Origin: Martelella mediterranea
GTDB lineage: Bacteria > Pseudomonadota > Alphaproteobacteria > Rhizobiales > Rhizobiaceae
Reading direction: 5' to 3'
Length of the DNA: 64,000 nt
NCBI RefSeq assembly: GCF_021021415.1
Contig: NZ_JAINWJ010000017.1
Location: 56,219 to 120,218 of the forward strand
Below the pieces are notes generated by a model. That model was given only the letters and a program-made list of their open reading frames with translations, did no database searches and was not told the origin of the DNA. Position 1 is the stretch's first letter; each line of letters begins with the position of its first letter. Shown here in pieces: positions 1 through 8,933 of the stretch. Both the position numbers and the translations under genes were made by a program.

Positions 1-41
1 ATGCGCGCGATACGCGCCGCCAGAAGGCCGCGAACCCATGA
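1..41 (+). CDS. 3' end of upstream gene, probably ribF (partial)
   Basis: The third forward frame reads ...[12 protein letters not shown] and stops with TGA at 39-41, overlapping the ileS start as ATGA. That four-base overlap suggests translational coupling to a gene that begins outside the window. In alphaproteobacteria the gene upstream of ileS is often ribF (riboflavin kinase/FAD synthetase), which is the basis of the guess. Only about a dozen residues are visible, so identity rests on context alone. Confidence 0.4.
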   Translation, partial: ARDTRRQKAANP

Positions 42-3000
42 GCGATACAAAAGACACCATCGATTATTCCAAGACCCTCTATCTGCCGCAGACCGATTTC
101 CCGATGCGTGCCGGCCTGCCCGAGAAGGAGCCGGAAACGGTTGCCCGCTGGCAGGAGATCGGCCTCTACAAGAAGCTGCGCGAGGACGCCAAGGGCCGCG
201 AGAAATTCGTGCTGCACGACGGCCCGCCCTATGCCAATGGCAACATCCATATCGGCCACGCGCTGAACAAGATCCTGAAGGACGTCATCACCCGCTCGTT
301 CCAGATGCGCGGCTATGACAGCAATTACGTTCCCGGCTGGGACTGCCACGGCCTGCCGATCGAATGGAAGATCGAGGAAGCCTATCGCGCCAAGGGCCAG
401 AACAAGGACGAGGTCGAGATCAACGAATTCCGCCGCCAGTGCCGCGAGTTCGCGCAGGGCTGGATCGATGTCCAGACAAAGGAATTCCAGCGCCTCGGCA
501 TCGAGGGCGATTTCGAGAACCCCTACACCACCATGGCCTTCCACGCCGAGGCCCGGATCGCCGGCGAACTCCTGAAGATCGCCAAATCCGGCCAGCTCTA
601 TCGCGGATCGAAGCCGGTGATGTGGTCGGTGGTCGAGCGCACCGCGCTGGCCGAGGCCGAGGTGGAGTATCACGAGGTTCAGTCGGATACGGTTTGGGTG
701 AAGTTTCCGATCGTTGAAGGGCCTGCCGACCTCAGCGACGCCCTTGTCGTCATCTGGACCACGACCCCGTGGACCATCCCCGGCAATCGCGGCATCTCGT
801 TCTCCTCGCGCCTCGAATATGGTTTCTATGAGGTCACCGAGGCGACGAACGACTTCGGTCCGCAGCCTGGTGAAAAGCTTCTCTTTGCGAAGAACCTCGC
901 CGAAGAATGTGCCGCCAAAGCCAAGGTAGAACTGAAGCTTGTCCGCGACGTTGCCGGTGAAGACCTTGCCGCAATCACCTGCGCCCACCCGCTCTTGGGT
1001 CTCGGCTACGACTTCAAGGTCCCGCTGCTCGATGGCGATCACGTCACCGATGATGCCGGTACCGGTTTCGTCCACACCGCGCCCGGCCACGGCCGCGAGG
1101 ACTTTGACGCTTGGATGGAAAAGGCCCGTGAGCTTGAGGCGCGCGGCATCTCCGCGAAAATCCCGTTCACGGTCGGCGATGACGGTTTCTACACCGACGA
1201 AGCGCCGGGCTTCGGTCCATCCGCCGAAGGCGGGGCGGCCCGCGTCATGGATGACAACGGCAAGAAGGGCGATGCAAACGACCGCGTCATCAAGGCCCTG
1301 ATCGCCGCCGACATGCTGTTTGCCCGCGGCCGGATCAAGCACGACTATCCGCATTCCTGGCGCTCGAAGAAGCCGGTGATCTTCCGCAACACGCCGCAAT
1401 GGTTCGTCTATATGGACAAGGACCTCGGCAACCCCTCATCCGGCCCTTCGGGCCACCTTCTCCCCTCAGGGGAGAAGGGCGAGGCTGCGGCAAGCGGCGG
1501 CCTCTCAGTCCCCTCTCCCCAGGGGGGAGAGGGTCAGGGTGAGGGGGGCGACACGCTGCGCACCCGTGCCCTCAAGGCCATCGACAACACCCGGTTCGTG
1601 CCCGCCGGCGGCAAGAACCGGCTGCGCGGCATGATCGAAAACCGTCCGGACTGGGTGCTGTCGCGTCAGCGCGCCTGGGGCGTGCCGATCTGCGTGTTCG
1701 CCGACAAGGCCGGCAATGTGCTGGTCGATGACGCCGTCAACGCCCGCATCCTCGAAGCCTTCGAGGCGGAAGGCGCAGATGCCTGGTTTGCCGAAGGCGC
1801 GCGCGAGCGTTTCCTGGGCGACAGGGCCAATGAAGAGTGGGACATGGTCACCGACATTCTCGATGTCTGGTTCGACAGTGGCTCCACCCACACCTTCACG
1901 CTGGAGGACCGCCCGGACCTGAAATGGCCGGCCGATGTCTATCTCGAAGGCTCCGACCAGCATCGCGGCTGGTTCCATTCCTCGCTGCTGGAAGGCTGCG
2001 CCACCCGTGGCCGCGCGCCCTACAACACCGTCGTCACCCACGGGTTCACGATGGACGAGCAGGGCCGCAAGCAGTCGAAGTCGCTCGGCAATCAGGTGTT
2101 CCCGCAGGATGTCATGAAGAAGTCCGGCGCCGATATCCTGCGCCTTTGGGTCATGACGACCGACTACTGGGAAGACCAGCGGCTTGGCGCCAACGTTATC
2201 AAGACCAATATCGACAGCTACCGCAAGCTACGCAATACGCTGCGCTGGATGCTCGGCACGCTCGCCCATGATGAGGGCGAGGAGATCCCGCTTGCCGACA
2301 TGCCGGAACTGGAGCGGCTGATGCTGCACCGGCTTGCCGAGCTCGATGCGCTGGTGCGCAAGGGCTATGATGATTTCGATTTCAAGCGCATCGCCCGCGC
2401 GTTGAACGATTTCGCCAATATCGAGCTGTCGGCCTTTTATTTCGACGTCCGCAAGGATGCGCTTTACTGCGACGCGCCGTCGAGCTTGCGCCGCCGTGCA
2501 GCACTCCACGTGATCCGCAAGCTGTTCGACTGCCTCGTCACCTGGCTTGCCCCCATGCTGCCGTTCACGATGGACGAGGCCTGGCTGTCGCGCAATCCGA
2601 ACGCGGTCTCGGTGCATCTGGAACAGTTCCCCGATGTTCCGGCAGAATGGAAGGACGATGGGCTTGCGGCCAGGTGGGAGAAGATCCGCGCGGTGCGCAC
2701 CGTGGTTACCGGGGCGCTGGAAATCGAGCGCCGCGAAAAGCGCATCGGTTCCTCGCTTGAAGCAGCACCGATCGTCTATGTTGACGACGCGGCGCTGCTA
2801 GCAGCGCTCGATGGCCGCGATTTCGAGGAAATCTGCATCACCTCGGCGATCACCATCGAGGCCGGCAAGGGCCCGGACGACGCCTTCCGCCTGCGTGAGG
2901 TGGCTGATGTGGCCGTGGTCCCGGCGCTGGCAACCGGCAAAAAATGCGCCCGCTCCTGGCGCGTGACCGAGGATGTCGGCTCCGATCCGGACTATCCGGA

Positions 3001-3055
3001 TGTTTCGGCGCGCGACGCTGCGGCGCTCAGGGAGCTTGCGGCGCTCGCCGGTTGA
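38..3055 (+). CDS. ileS: isoleucyl-tRNA synthetase with repeat-encoded insertion
   Basis: Class I cytoplasmic aminoacyl-tRNA synthetase charging tRNA-Ile. Visible signatures are the ATP-binding HIGH-type motif (HIGHALNK, about residues 72-79), the CP1 editing domain in the middle ([11 protein letters not shown]), the tRNA-synthetase stretch [15 protein letters not shown] and the KMSKS-type loop (KQSKSLGN). The protein is 1005 residues. Rhizobial IleRS proteins are usually about 965, and the excess equals an insert at about residues 465-504 rich in Gly, Pro, Ser and Glu, encoded by palindromic repeats. The frame stays open through the insert and conserved sequence resumes at [12 protein letters not shown], so the gene looks intact. 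The ATG at 38 overlaps the upstream stop. A rho-independent terminator follows. Confidence 0.98.
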   Translation: MSDTKDTIDYSKTLYLPQTDFPMRAGLPEKEPETVARWQEIGLYKKLREDAKGREKFVLHDGPPYANGNIHIGHALNKILKDVITRSFQMRGYDSNYVPGWDCHGLPIEWKIEEAYRAKGQNKDEVEINEFRRQCREFAQGWIDVQTKEFQRLGIEGDFENPYTTMAFHAEARIAGELLKIAKSGQLYRGSKPVMWSVVERTALAEAEVEYHEVQSDTVWVKFPIVEGPADLSDALVVIWTTTPWTIPGNRGISFSSRLEYGFYEVTEATNDFGPQPGEKLLFAKNLAEECAAKAKVELKLVRDVAGEDLAAITCAHPLLGLGYDFKVPLLDGDHVTDDAGTGFVHTAPGHGREDFDAWMEKARELEARGISAKIPFTVGDDGFYTDEAPGFGPSAEGGAARVMDDNGKKGDANDRVIKALIAADMLFARGRIKHDYPHSWRSKKPVIFRNTPQWFVYMDKDLGNPSSGPSGHLLPSGEKGEAAASGGLSVPSPQGGEGQGEGGDTLRTRALKAIDNTRFVPAGGKNRLRGMIENRPDWVLSRQRAWGVPICVFADKAGNVLVDDAVNARILEAFEAEGADAWFAEGARERFLGDRANEEWDMVTDILDVWFDSGSTHTFTLEDRPDLKWPADVYLEGSDQHRGWFHSSLLEGCATRGRAPYNTVVTHGFTMDEQGRKQSKSLGNQVFPQDVMKKSGADILRLWVMTTDYWEDQRLGANVIKTNIDSYRKLRNTLRWMLGTLAHDEGEEIPLADMPELERLMLHRLAELDALVRKGYDDFDFKRIARALNDFANIELSAFYFDVRKDALYCDAPSSLRRRAALHVIRKLFDCLVTWLAPMLPFTMDEAWLSRNPNAVSVHLEQFPDVPAEWKDDGLAARWEKIRAVRTVVTGALEIERREKRIGSSLEAAPIVYVDDAALLAALDGRDFEEICITSAITIEAGKGPDDAFRLREVADVAVVPALATGKKCARSWRVTEDVGSDPDYPDVSARDAAALRELAALAG
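1430..1549 (+). repeat. Inverted pair of REP/BIME-like palindromes inside ileS
   Basis: Three hairpin-forming palindromes lie in 120 bases: GGCCCTTCGGGCC at 1442-1454, a 23-base one at 1456-1478 centred on CCCCTCAGGGG, and a 23-base one at 1511-1533 centred on CCCCAGGGGGG. The left unit begins CCCCTCATCC and the right unit ends GGTGAGGGGG, so two related units face each other as in a BIME. The 120 bases equal 40 codons and preserve the ileS frame. Related palindromes recur in the intergenic region near 63.8-63.95 kb, showing that this is a dispersed family. Confidence 0.85.
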
Positions 3056-3062
3056 GGCGAAG

Positions 3063-3084
3063 GCCGGGACTTTCCCGGCTTTTT
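3063..3084 (+). terminator. Rho-independent terminator after ileS
   Basis: A seven-base-pair stem GCCGGGA/TCCCGGC with a three-base loop is followed directly by five T residues, eight bases past the ileS stop codon. Confidence 0.85.
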
Positions 3085-3223
3085 CCACCGGTTTATAAGC
3101 CGAATTGCGAAAACGGCGGTTCTGCGTTAGGAATGTCGCGGTTTCGCCGGATTCATCGCCACAGTGTGGCTGATGACCTGAATAACAAGAAGCGCCCCGG
3201 CGCGGAGGTTTGGTAGACAGCGC

Positions 3224-3892
3224 ATGACATTCGTTATCCGTTCGATGAAGATCGCAATTGCCCTTGCGGGCGTGGCATCGCTTTCCGCCTGCCTTGGCGC
3301 GCCGACCTATGGCACCGGCAAGACCGCGACCAGCCAGCTTGTCGAGGACCTCGGCGAGGCCGTGCTGGTGATCAATCCGGATCAGCCCGACATCGATTAC
3401 CAGCCGCGCCCTGACCTCGTGAAGCCGACCAAGGGCACGAACATGGCCGCGCTTGCCCCGCCGCAGAAATCGCTTGCCGCTGCCGATAATCCCAACTGGG
3501 TCGAATCGCCGGAAGAGCAGCGCGATCGCCTCTATGAGGAAGCGGAAGAAAACAAGGACAATCCGTTCTATCGCTCGCCGCTTCTGGCCTCGGAGAATCC
3601 GAGCCAGATGAGCGAGAAGGAACAGCTCGATGCGTTCCGGAAGGCGAAGAAGGAAGCGACCACGATCGATATCACCCAGCGTCGCTATCTCATCGATCCG
3701 CCGCCGGAATACCGGATGCCGAGCGACCCGGCGGCGATGAATGATCTCGGCGAATCGGAGCGCACCAAGGAGCGCCGTCGCAAGAAGCTCGCCGAGGGCA
3801 AGGATCCGGACAAGTGCTTCCTGTTCTTCAACTGCAACAGCGGCGCGACCGACGACTTCCTGGAATCGTCGAAGAACGCCGGTCAGCAATAG
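3224..3892 (+). CDS. Hypothetical lipoprotein
   Basis: A 222-residue protein with a lipoprotein signal peptide: a basic start (MTFVIRSMKIA), a hydrophobic core and the lipobox LSAC at about residue 23. The mature part is acidic and charged, with no domain I recognise, plus two Cys near the C-terminus (CFLFFNCN). An internal ATG at 3245 would also give a good signal peptide. A GGAGG lies about 15 bases before the 3224 start, a rather long spacing. The gene has its own 168-bp upstream region after the ileS terminator. It resembles conserved hypothetical lipoproteins of Rhizobiales. Function is unknown. Confidence 0.8.
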   Translation: MTFVIRSMKIAIALAGVASLSACLGAPTYGTGKTATSQLVEDLGEAVLVINPDQPDIDYQPRPDLVKPTKGTNMAALAPPQKSLAAADNPNWVESPEEQRDRLYEEAEENKDNPFYRSPLLASENPSQMSEKEQLDAFRKAKKEATTIDITQRRYLIDPPPEYRMPSDPAAMNDLGESERTKERRRKKLAEGKDPDKCFLFFNCNSGATDDFLESSKNAGQQ

Positions 3893-3911
3893 TCTGAATT
3901 TCGAGGATAGT

Positions 3912-4397
3912 ATGAGCTACGCCATCCGGCCGGCGACGCGAAGCGACGCCGGCGCCATCTTTCGTTTTGTGTGCGAACTTGCCGAATTCGAGAAGGCGCT
4001 CGATCAGGTCGAGACCAGCGCGGACGGGCTTGCCGAGGCGATCTTCGGCAAGGGCTCGGTCACCGGTGCCCTGATTGCCGAGACAGAGGGCGAACCGGTG
4101 GGGTTCGCGGTCTATTATTTCAGCTTCTCCACGTGGCAGGGCCGCAACGGCATCTATCTGGAAGACCTCTATGTGACGCCGGAGCATCGCGGCGCGGGCC
4201 TCGGCCGGGCACTGATGAAGGCGGTCGCGGAGATCGGCGTTGCCAGGAACTGCGGCCGGATGGAATGGAGCGTGCTTGACTGGAACGAGGGCGCGATCCG
4301 CGTTTATGACGGCATTGGCGGCAAGCCGCAGGACGAATGGATCCGCTACCGGCTGGAAGGCGAAACCCTGCGCAAGGTCGCCGACGGTTCAGTCTGA
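3912..4397 (+). CDS. GNAT family N-acetyltransferase
   Basis: A 161-residue single-domain acetyltransferase. Strand 4/helix 3 carries the acetyl-CoA loop EHRGAGLGRALM (motif A, Q/RxxGxG/A), and the following WNEGAIRVYDGIGG is the conserved C-terminal asparagine/tyrosine region. The overall pattern (LAEFEKALDQV..., YYFSFSTWQGRNGIYLEDLYV) is that of the diamine/spermidine acetyltransferase (SSAT)-like branch, so a small amine substrate is plausible but unproven. The start at 3912 follows GAGGATAGT, 19 bases after the lipoprotein stop, so the two are probably cotranscribed. The 3' end overlaps the convergent tadA by nine bases. Confidence 0.88.
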   Translation: MSYAIRPATRSDAGAIFRFVCELAEFEKALDQVETSADGLAEAIFGKGSVTGALIAETEGEPVGFAVYYFSFSTWQGRNGIYLEDLYVTPEHRGAGLGRALMKAVAEIGVARNCGRMEWSVLDWNEGAIRVYDGIGGKPQDEWIRYRLEGETLRKVADGSV

Positions 4398-4844
4398 GCG
4401 CTTTTCGCTGAAGAACGAGCGCAAGAGTTCCGCGGAACGGCTCTCGGAGAAACCGGAATAGACATCCGGTCGGTGGTGGCAGGTCGGCTGGTCGTAGAAC
4501 CGGCCGCCATGATCCACGCCGCCGCCCTTGGGATCGGCCGCGCCATAGTAAAGCCGCTCGACCCTGGCAAAGGAAATCGCCGCCGCGCACATGGCGCAGG
4601 GCTCCAGCGTGACGTAGAGATGCGCGCCCGGCAGCCGTTCGGAGCCGGTTTTTCGGCAGGCTTCGCGCAGTGCCAGCACTTCCGCGTGGGCGGTGGGGTC
4701 CGCCATCTCGCGGGTGCGGTTGCCGGCGCTGGCGATGACCTTGCCGTCGAGCACCACAACCGCGCCGATCGGCACCTCGCCGCGCGCGGCCGCCGCTTCG
4801 GCCTCGGTGAGCGCCAATGCCATGAAATCACTGCCGACAGGCAT
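4389..4844 (-). CDS. tadA: tRNA-specific adenosine deaminase TadA
   Basis: A 151-residue zinc deaminase converting A34 to inosine in tRNA-Arg(ACG), an essential wobble modification. The HAE motif (His53, Glu55) and PCAMC (Cys83, Cys86) supply the zinc ligands and the catalytic glutamate. The sequence YVTLEPCAMCAAAI is typical of TadA rather than of cytidine deaminases. The start MPVGSDF at 4844 was chosen by similarity; the frame remains open further upstream but there overlaps the divergent pseudouridine synthase gene. The two promoters must lie in the 69-base gap to 4914. Confidence 0.95.
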   Translation of the reverse strand: MPVGSDFMALALTEAEAAAARGEVPIGAVVVLDGKVIASAGNRTREMADPTAHAEVLALREACRKTGSERLPGAHLYVTLEPCAMCAAAISFARVERLYYGAADPKGGGVDHGGRFYDQPTCHHRPDVYSGFSESRSAELLRSFFSEKRSD

Positions 4845-4913
4845 TATCAGAACTTTCCTCTTAACGGCTTTGACCCGACCTGATAGAGGATCGGGATAAA
4901 CAGGCAAAGCACA

Positions 4914-6455
4914 ATGACCGAAAAAGACAAGTTTCCCAAACGCGGCAACAAACCTGCCGGCGGCAAGCCGCCGCGCAAGGCTGATGCGCCCGCCGCTGCC
5001 GGCGAGGAAAAGCAGGGCGAGCGGATATCCAAGATCCTCGCGCGCGCCGGCGTTGCTTCCAGGCGCGATGCCGAGCGGATGATCCTCGACGGAAGGGTGA
5101 AGGTCAACGGCAAGCTGCTGGACACCCCCGCCCACAATGTCACGCTCGAAGACAAGATCGAGGTCGATGGCGAGGAAATCCGGGGCATCGAGCGCACCAG
5201 GCTGTGGATCTACCACAAGCCCGCCGGCCTCGTGACCACCAATTCCGACCCCGAGGGCCGCCCGACCGTGTTCGACAACCTGCCGGGCGAACTGCCGCGG
5301 GTGATCTCGATCGGGCGTCTGGACATCAATACCGAGGGTCTGCTGCTGCTCACCAATGATGGCGGGCTGGCGCGTGTGCTGGAACTGCCGGCCACTGGCT
5401 GGCTGCGCCGTTACCGCGTGCGCGCCCATGGCAAGATCGAACAGGCCGATCTCGACAAGCTGAAGGACGGCATTGCCGTCGACGGCGTGCTCTACGGCGC
5501 GATCGATGCCACGCTCGACCGGGTGCAGGGCTCCAATGTGTGGATCACCATGGGGCTTCGCGAGGGCAAGAACCGCGAGATCAAGAACGTGCTCGGCGCG
5601 CTCGGGCTTGAGGTCGGTCGCCTGATCCGCATCTCCTACGGGCCGTTCCAGCTCGGCGAGATTGCCGAGGGTGCTGTGATGGAAGTGCGCGGCCGCACGC
5701 TGCGCGACCAGCTCGGCCCGCGTCTGATCGAGGAGGCTGGCGCCAATTTCGACGCGCCGATCTACAATGACAGGCAGGCGGAGAGCGAGGCCCCGAAATC
5801 CGGTGGTAACTGGAAGCCGGAGCCCGGCAAGCGGGCGGAGCCGGGCAAGCGCCGCCCCGACAAGCTCGATCGCGGCGAGCGCGCCGAACGCGGCCGCGAC
5901 CGGCTCGACACCAAGCGCAAGGGCGATGACGAGAAGCCGTTCAAGGATATCGTGACCCGCAACCGCGCCGCCAATGTCTGGATGGCGCCGGGCGCCCGTC
6001 CGCTTGGCCCCAAGGCCAAGAAGAAGGCCGAGGACAAGGCCAAGGAAGATGCCCGCCGTGACGCGCGGCGTGATGGTCGCCGCGCAAGCGCCGCCGATGG
6101 CGATGCGCCGCGCGCGCGCGGACCGGCCGGTGGCCGGGGCAAACCGTTCGCCAAGCCGGCAGGCAAGCCGGCGAACAGGGGATCGCGTGAGGCCGGTGCT
6201 GAAGGTGCCGGCGAGACGCGCCGTTCCGACGGTCCCAAGCGGCCGCGCGGCGAGGGCCGGCCGGAAGGCGGCAAGCGTTTCGACGGGCCGAAGCGGGAAG
6301 GCGCAGCGCCACGCGGCGAACGACCTTCCGGCGAGAAGCGCGGCGGACGCCCCGAAGGCGGCAAGCGTCCGGGCGGCGACAGGCCGCGCTCCGGCGGTTC
6401 ACGTGAGGGCGGTCCGGGCAGGGGGTCGAAGGGCAATGCGGATCGTCGGCGGTGA
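4914..6455 (+). CDS. RluB/RsuA-family pseudouridine synthase with long basic tail
   Basis: A 513-residue rRNA pseudouridine synthase. Residues about 35-90 form an S4 RNA-binding domain (RISKILARAGVASRRDAERM). About 95-265 form the catalytic domain, with the catalytic Asp137 in GRLDINTEGLLLL and the conserved REGKNREIKNVL. RluB acts on 23S U2605 and RsuA on 16S U516; the motif set fits RluB best. From about residue 285 to the end the protein is a low-complexity tail rich in Arg, Lys, Gly, Pro and Glu, with reiterated RPEGGKR and GDRPRSGG units; this is likely disordered and RNA-binding. The 3' end overlaps rsmD by 20 bases, so two rRNA-modifying enzymes are coupled. Confidence 0.93.
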   Translation: MTEKDKFPKRGNKPAGGKPPRKADAPAAAGEEKQGERISKILARAGVASRRDAERMILDGRVKVNGKLLDTPAHNVTLEDKIEVDGEEIRGIERTRLWIYHKPAGLVTTNSDPEGRPTVFDNLPGELPRVISIGRLDINTEGLLLLTNDGGLARVLELPATGWLRRYRVRAHGKIEQADLDKLKDGIAVDGVLYGAIDATLDRVQGSNVWITMGLREGKNREIKNVLGALGLEVGRLIRISYGPFQLGEIAEGAVMEVRGRTLRDQLGPRLIEEAGANFDAPIYNDRQAESEAPKSGGNWKPEPGKRAEPGKRRPDKLDRGERAERGRDRLDTKRKGDDEKPFKDIVTRNRAANVWMAPGARPLGPKAKKKAEDKAKEDARRDARRDGRRASAADGDAPRARGPAGGRGKPFAKPAGKPANRGSREAGAEGAGETRRSDGPKRPRGEGRPEGGKRFDGPKREGAAPRGERPSGEKRGGRPEGGKRPGGDRPRSGGSREGGPGRGSKGNADRRR

Positions 6456-6993
6456 GTTTCGCGGGCGCGCGCTCGCCACGCCGAAGTCCTCCGACATCAG
6501 GCCGACGACCGACCGCACCCGCGAGAGCCTTTTCAACATCCTGAGCCATGCCTATCCGGAGGCGCTTGACGGCGCGCGGATGATCGACCTTTTCGCGGGC
6601 ACCGGCGCGATGGGGCTTGAGGCGCTGTCGCGCGGGGTCAAGGCGGTTTTGTTCGTCGAAAACAGCGTCGAGGGCAGGGGGCTGTTATGGTCCAATATCG
6701 AGACGCTCGGTCTTGCTGGGCGGACCCGGATCATGCGCCGCGATGCGACCCGGCTCGGCCCCGCCAACCGCATCGAGCCCTATGATTTCCTGTTCGCCGA
6801 CCCGCCCTATGGCAAGGGGCTCGGCGAAAAGGCGATGGCCGCCGCCCATGATGGCGGCTGGCTGAAGCCCGGGGCGCTCGCGATCCTCGAGGAACGCGCG
6901 GATGTGTCGCCAGTGGTTTCGGAGGATTACCAGCCGCTGGAGACCCGCGAATTCGGTGACACGCGCATGCATTTCTACCGGTATCGCGCCTGA
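6436..6993 (+). CDS. rsmD: 16S rRNA (guanine966-N2)-methyltransferase RsmD
   Basis: A 185-residue SAM-dependent methyltransferase acting on G966 of 16S rRNA. It opens with the family hallmark MRIVGGEFRGRAL, followed by RPTTDRTRESLFNIL, the SAM-binding loop DLFAGTGAMGLEALSRG (about 51-67) and the catalytic DPPY at residues 122-125. The start at 6436 lies inside the end of the upstream pseudouridine synthase gene. Length is normal for the family. Confidence 0.97.
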   Translation: MRIVGGEFRGRALATPKSSDIRPTTDRTRESLFNILSHAYPEALDGARMIDLFAGTGAMGLEALSRGVKAVLFVENSVEGRGLLWSNIETLGLAGRTRIMRRDATRLGPANRIEPYDFLFADPPYGKGLGEKAMAAAHDGGWLKPGALAILEERADVSPVVSEDYQPLETREFGDTRMHFYRYRA

Positions 6994-7053
6994 GTTATTT
7001 CCGTGATCGGCCAGCCTCTCCGCATAGTCCCCAATTTTGCAAGGATTGTATTC

Positions 7054-7839
7054 CTATTGTGCTGCCGAATGCGGCAGCACGAACGGCGTGTCGTCCTTCG
7101 GCTTCTGGCTGACGGAAAGCCTTGTGGCGAAAACGGCGTGGAGATTGTCGTCGGTGATGGTGTCCTTCGGGCTGCCCGCCGCGATCACCTGTCCCTCGCG
7201 CATCAGCACCACGTGATCGGCAAACAGCGCCGTCAGGTTGAGGTCGTGCATGATCGCGATCACGCCGCCGCCGGCGCGGCAGAAATCGCGCGCCAGCCGC
7301 ATGATCGCAAGCTGGTGCAGGATATCGAGGCTGGCCACCGGCTCGTCCAGAAGCAGCCAGCGCGGCTTGCCATGGGCGACCGGCGCTTCGATCTGGCACA
7401 GCACACGGGCAAGCTGGACGCGCTGCTGTTCGCCGCCCGAAAGTTCCTGATAGAAGCGACCCTCGAAGCCGTGGAGGTCGACGGCGCTGAGCGCCTTCGT
7501 CATGGTCGCGCGGTCGTCGGCGCGGTGGGCGCGGCCCGAAAGCCCCATGCGCAACACCTCTGCGACGGTGAAGGGGAAGGCGAGATTGGAGGATTGCGGC
7601 AACACGCCCCGCATCTGCGCCAGCCGCCAGGGCGGAAGCCCGGCCACCGCCTCGCCATTGATTTCGACCACGCCGTGATCGGGCGCAAGGTCGCCGGCAA
7701 TCGCCTTCATCGTCGTCGTCTTTCCGCAGCCGTTCGGACCGCAGATTGCGGTGAGCGCGCCGGGGACGGCTTGCAGCGCGACGTCCTTCAAAACCGCGCG
7801 GCCTGAAAGCGTGACGCTCATATTCCGGATTTCGATCAT
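7054..7839 (-). CDS. hmuV: Haemin ABC transporter ATP-binding protein HmuV
   Basis: A 261-residue ATPase of the haem importer, working with HmuU (permease) and HmuT (periplasmic binding). Walker A is GPNGCGKTT (about 34-42; Cys at the usually variable position), followed by the Q-loop region RGVLPQSS, signature LSGGEQQRV, Walker B LLLDEPVASLD and the switch His in IAIMHDLN. The ATG at 7839 is two bases after the hmuU stop. It is the last gene of hemP-hmuS-hmuT-hmuU-hmuV. The order and the VLPQSSNLAFPFTVAEVLRMG stretch separate it from cobalamin or siderophore ATPases. Confidence 0.95.
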   Translation of the reverse strand: MIEIRNMSVTLSGRAVLKDVALQAVPGALTAICGPNGCGKTTTMKAIAGDLAPDHGVVEINGEAVAGLPPWRLAQMRGVLPQSSNLAFPFTVAEVLRMGLSGRAHRADDRATMTKALSAVDLHGFEGRFYQELSGGEQQRVQLARVLCQIEAPVAHGKPRWLLLDEPVASLDILHQLAIMRLARDFCRAGGGVIAIMHDLNLTALFADHVVLMREGQVIAAGSPKDTITDDNLHAVFATRLSVSQKPKDDTPFVLPHSAAQ

Positions 7840-7841
7840 GA

Positions 7842-8927
7842 TTACAAATTGAGCCGCGAGCGGTTTTTGAGAAGGATCCACAGGAAGAACGGCCCGCCGG
7901 CGATCGCCGTGATGATGCCGATCGGCAGTTCCGCGGGCGCTACGACCGTGCGGGCGAACAGATCGGCGAGCACCAGCAGCGCGCCGCCCAGCAGCGCCGA
8001 GGCCGGCAGCAGATAACGGTGGTCCGGGCCGATGACGAGCCGCAGCAGATGCGGCACGACAATGCCGACAAAGCCGATCCCGCCCGAGACCGCGACGCCC
8101 GCGCCAGTGGCGGCGGCCACGGCGATGATGGTGATATTCTTCAGCCGCTGAACCGGGATGCCGATATGATAGGCCGTGGCCTCGCCGAGCGTGATCGCGT
8201 TCAGCCCCTTGGCCATGAACGGAAGCACGGCGAAGGCCGCCAGCATGATCGGGCTGATCGCCGCAAGCTTGGTCCATGTCGCGCCGGCAAGCGAGCCCAT
8301 CGACCAGAAGGTGAGGTCGCGCAATTGCTGGTCGTTGGCGAGGTAGACCAGAAAACCGGTGGCCGCGCCCGCCAGCGCCGACAGTGCGATGCCGGCAAGC
8401 AGCATGGTGGCGACCGAGGTCTGGCCGTGGCTGGTGGAAATCCGGTAGAGCAGAAGCGTGGTGACGAGCCCGCCGAGAAAGGCAGCGGCGGGCAGGGCGT
8501 AGAAGCCGAGCAGGCCATAGACGGGTGCGGCGATGGTGCCGCCGAGCACGATCATGATCACCGCGCCAAGCCCTGCGCCCGCCGAAACCCCGACAAGGCC
8601 GGGGTCTGCCAGCGGATTGCGGAACAGGCCCTGCATCGCCGCGCCGCAGACGGCAAGCGATGCGCCCACCAGAAAGCCCATGATCGAGCGCGGCAGCCGG
8701 ATATCGAAGATGATGATCCGGTCGCGCGCCGCAAGCGCCGCGCTGTCGCCCGTGACGATGGCGCGCGCGACATCGAAGAGCGAGGCGTCCGAGGCCCCAT
8801 TGGCGACCGAGATCAGGATCGCCAGCCCGGAGGCGACGACGAGCGCCGCGATCATGACCACGGCGAGATCGGAGCGGTCTCCGCTATCGCGCCAGCGCGC
8901 GCCCGACAAGGCTTCGATCACCGTCAT
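7842..8927 (-). CDS. hmuU: Haemin ABC transporter permease HmuU
   Basis: A 361-residue FecCD-family inner-membrane permease with about nine to ten hydrophobic segments. Family motifs include RLPRSIMGFLVGASLAVCGA near residue 95, NPLADPGLVGVSAGAGLGA, and the coupling-helix region ending in the conserved GIGFVGIVVPHLLR (about 280). It moves haem from HmuT into the cytoplasm using HmuV. It sits six bases after hmuT and two before hmuV, so the genes are translated as a block. Confidence 0.95.
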   Translation of the reverse strand: MTVIEALSGARWRDSGDRSDLAVVMIAALVVASGLAILISVANGASDASLFDVARAIVTGDSAALAARDRIIIFDIRLPRSIMGFLVGASLAVCGAAMQGLFRNPLADPGLVGVSAGAGLGAVIMIVLGGTIAAPVYGLLGFYALPAAAFLGGLVTTLLLYRISTSHGQTSVATMLLAGIALSALAGAATGFLVYLANDQQLRDLTFWSMGSLAGATWTKLAAISPIMLAAFAVLPFMAKGLNAITLGEATAYHIGIPVQRLKNITIIAVAAATGAGVAVSGGIGFVGIVVPHLLRLVIGPDHRYLLPASALLGGALLVLADLFARTVVAPAELPIGIITAIAGGPFFLWILLKNRSRLNL

Positions 8928-8933
8928 TACCGC

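Noticed and set aside
1430..1549. Possibility that the ileS insert is an intein, a frameshift or an assembly error
   Set aside because: It is exactly 40 codons, keeps the frame, has repeat palindromes rather than intein splice residues, and conserved sequence resumes on both sides.
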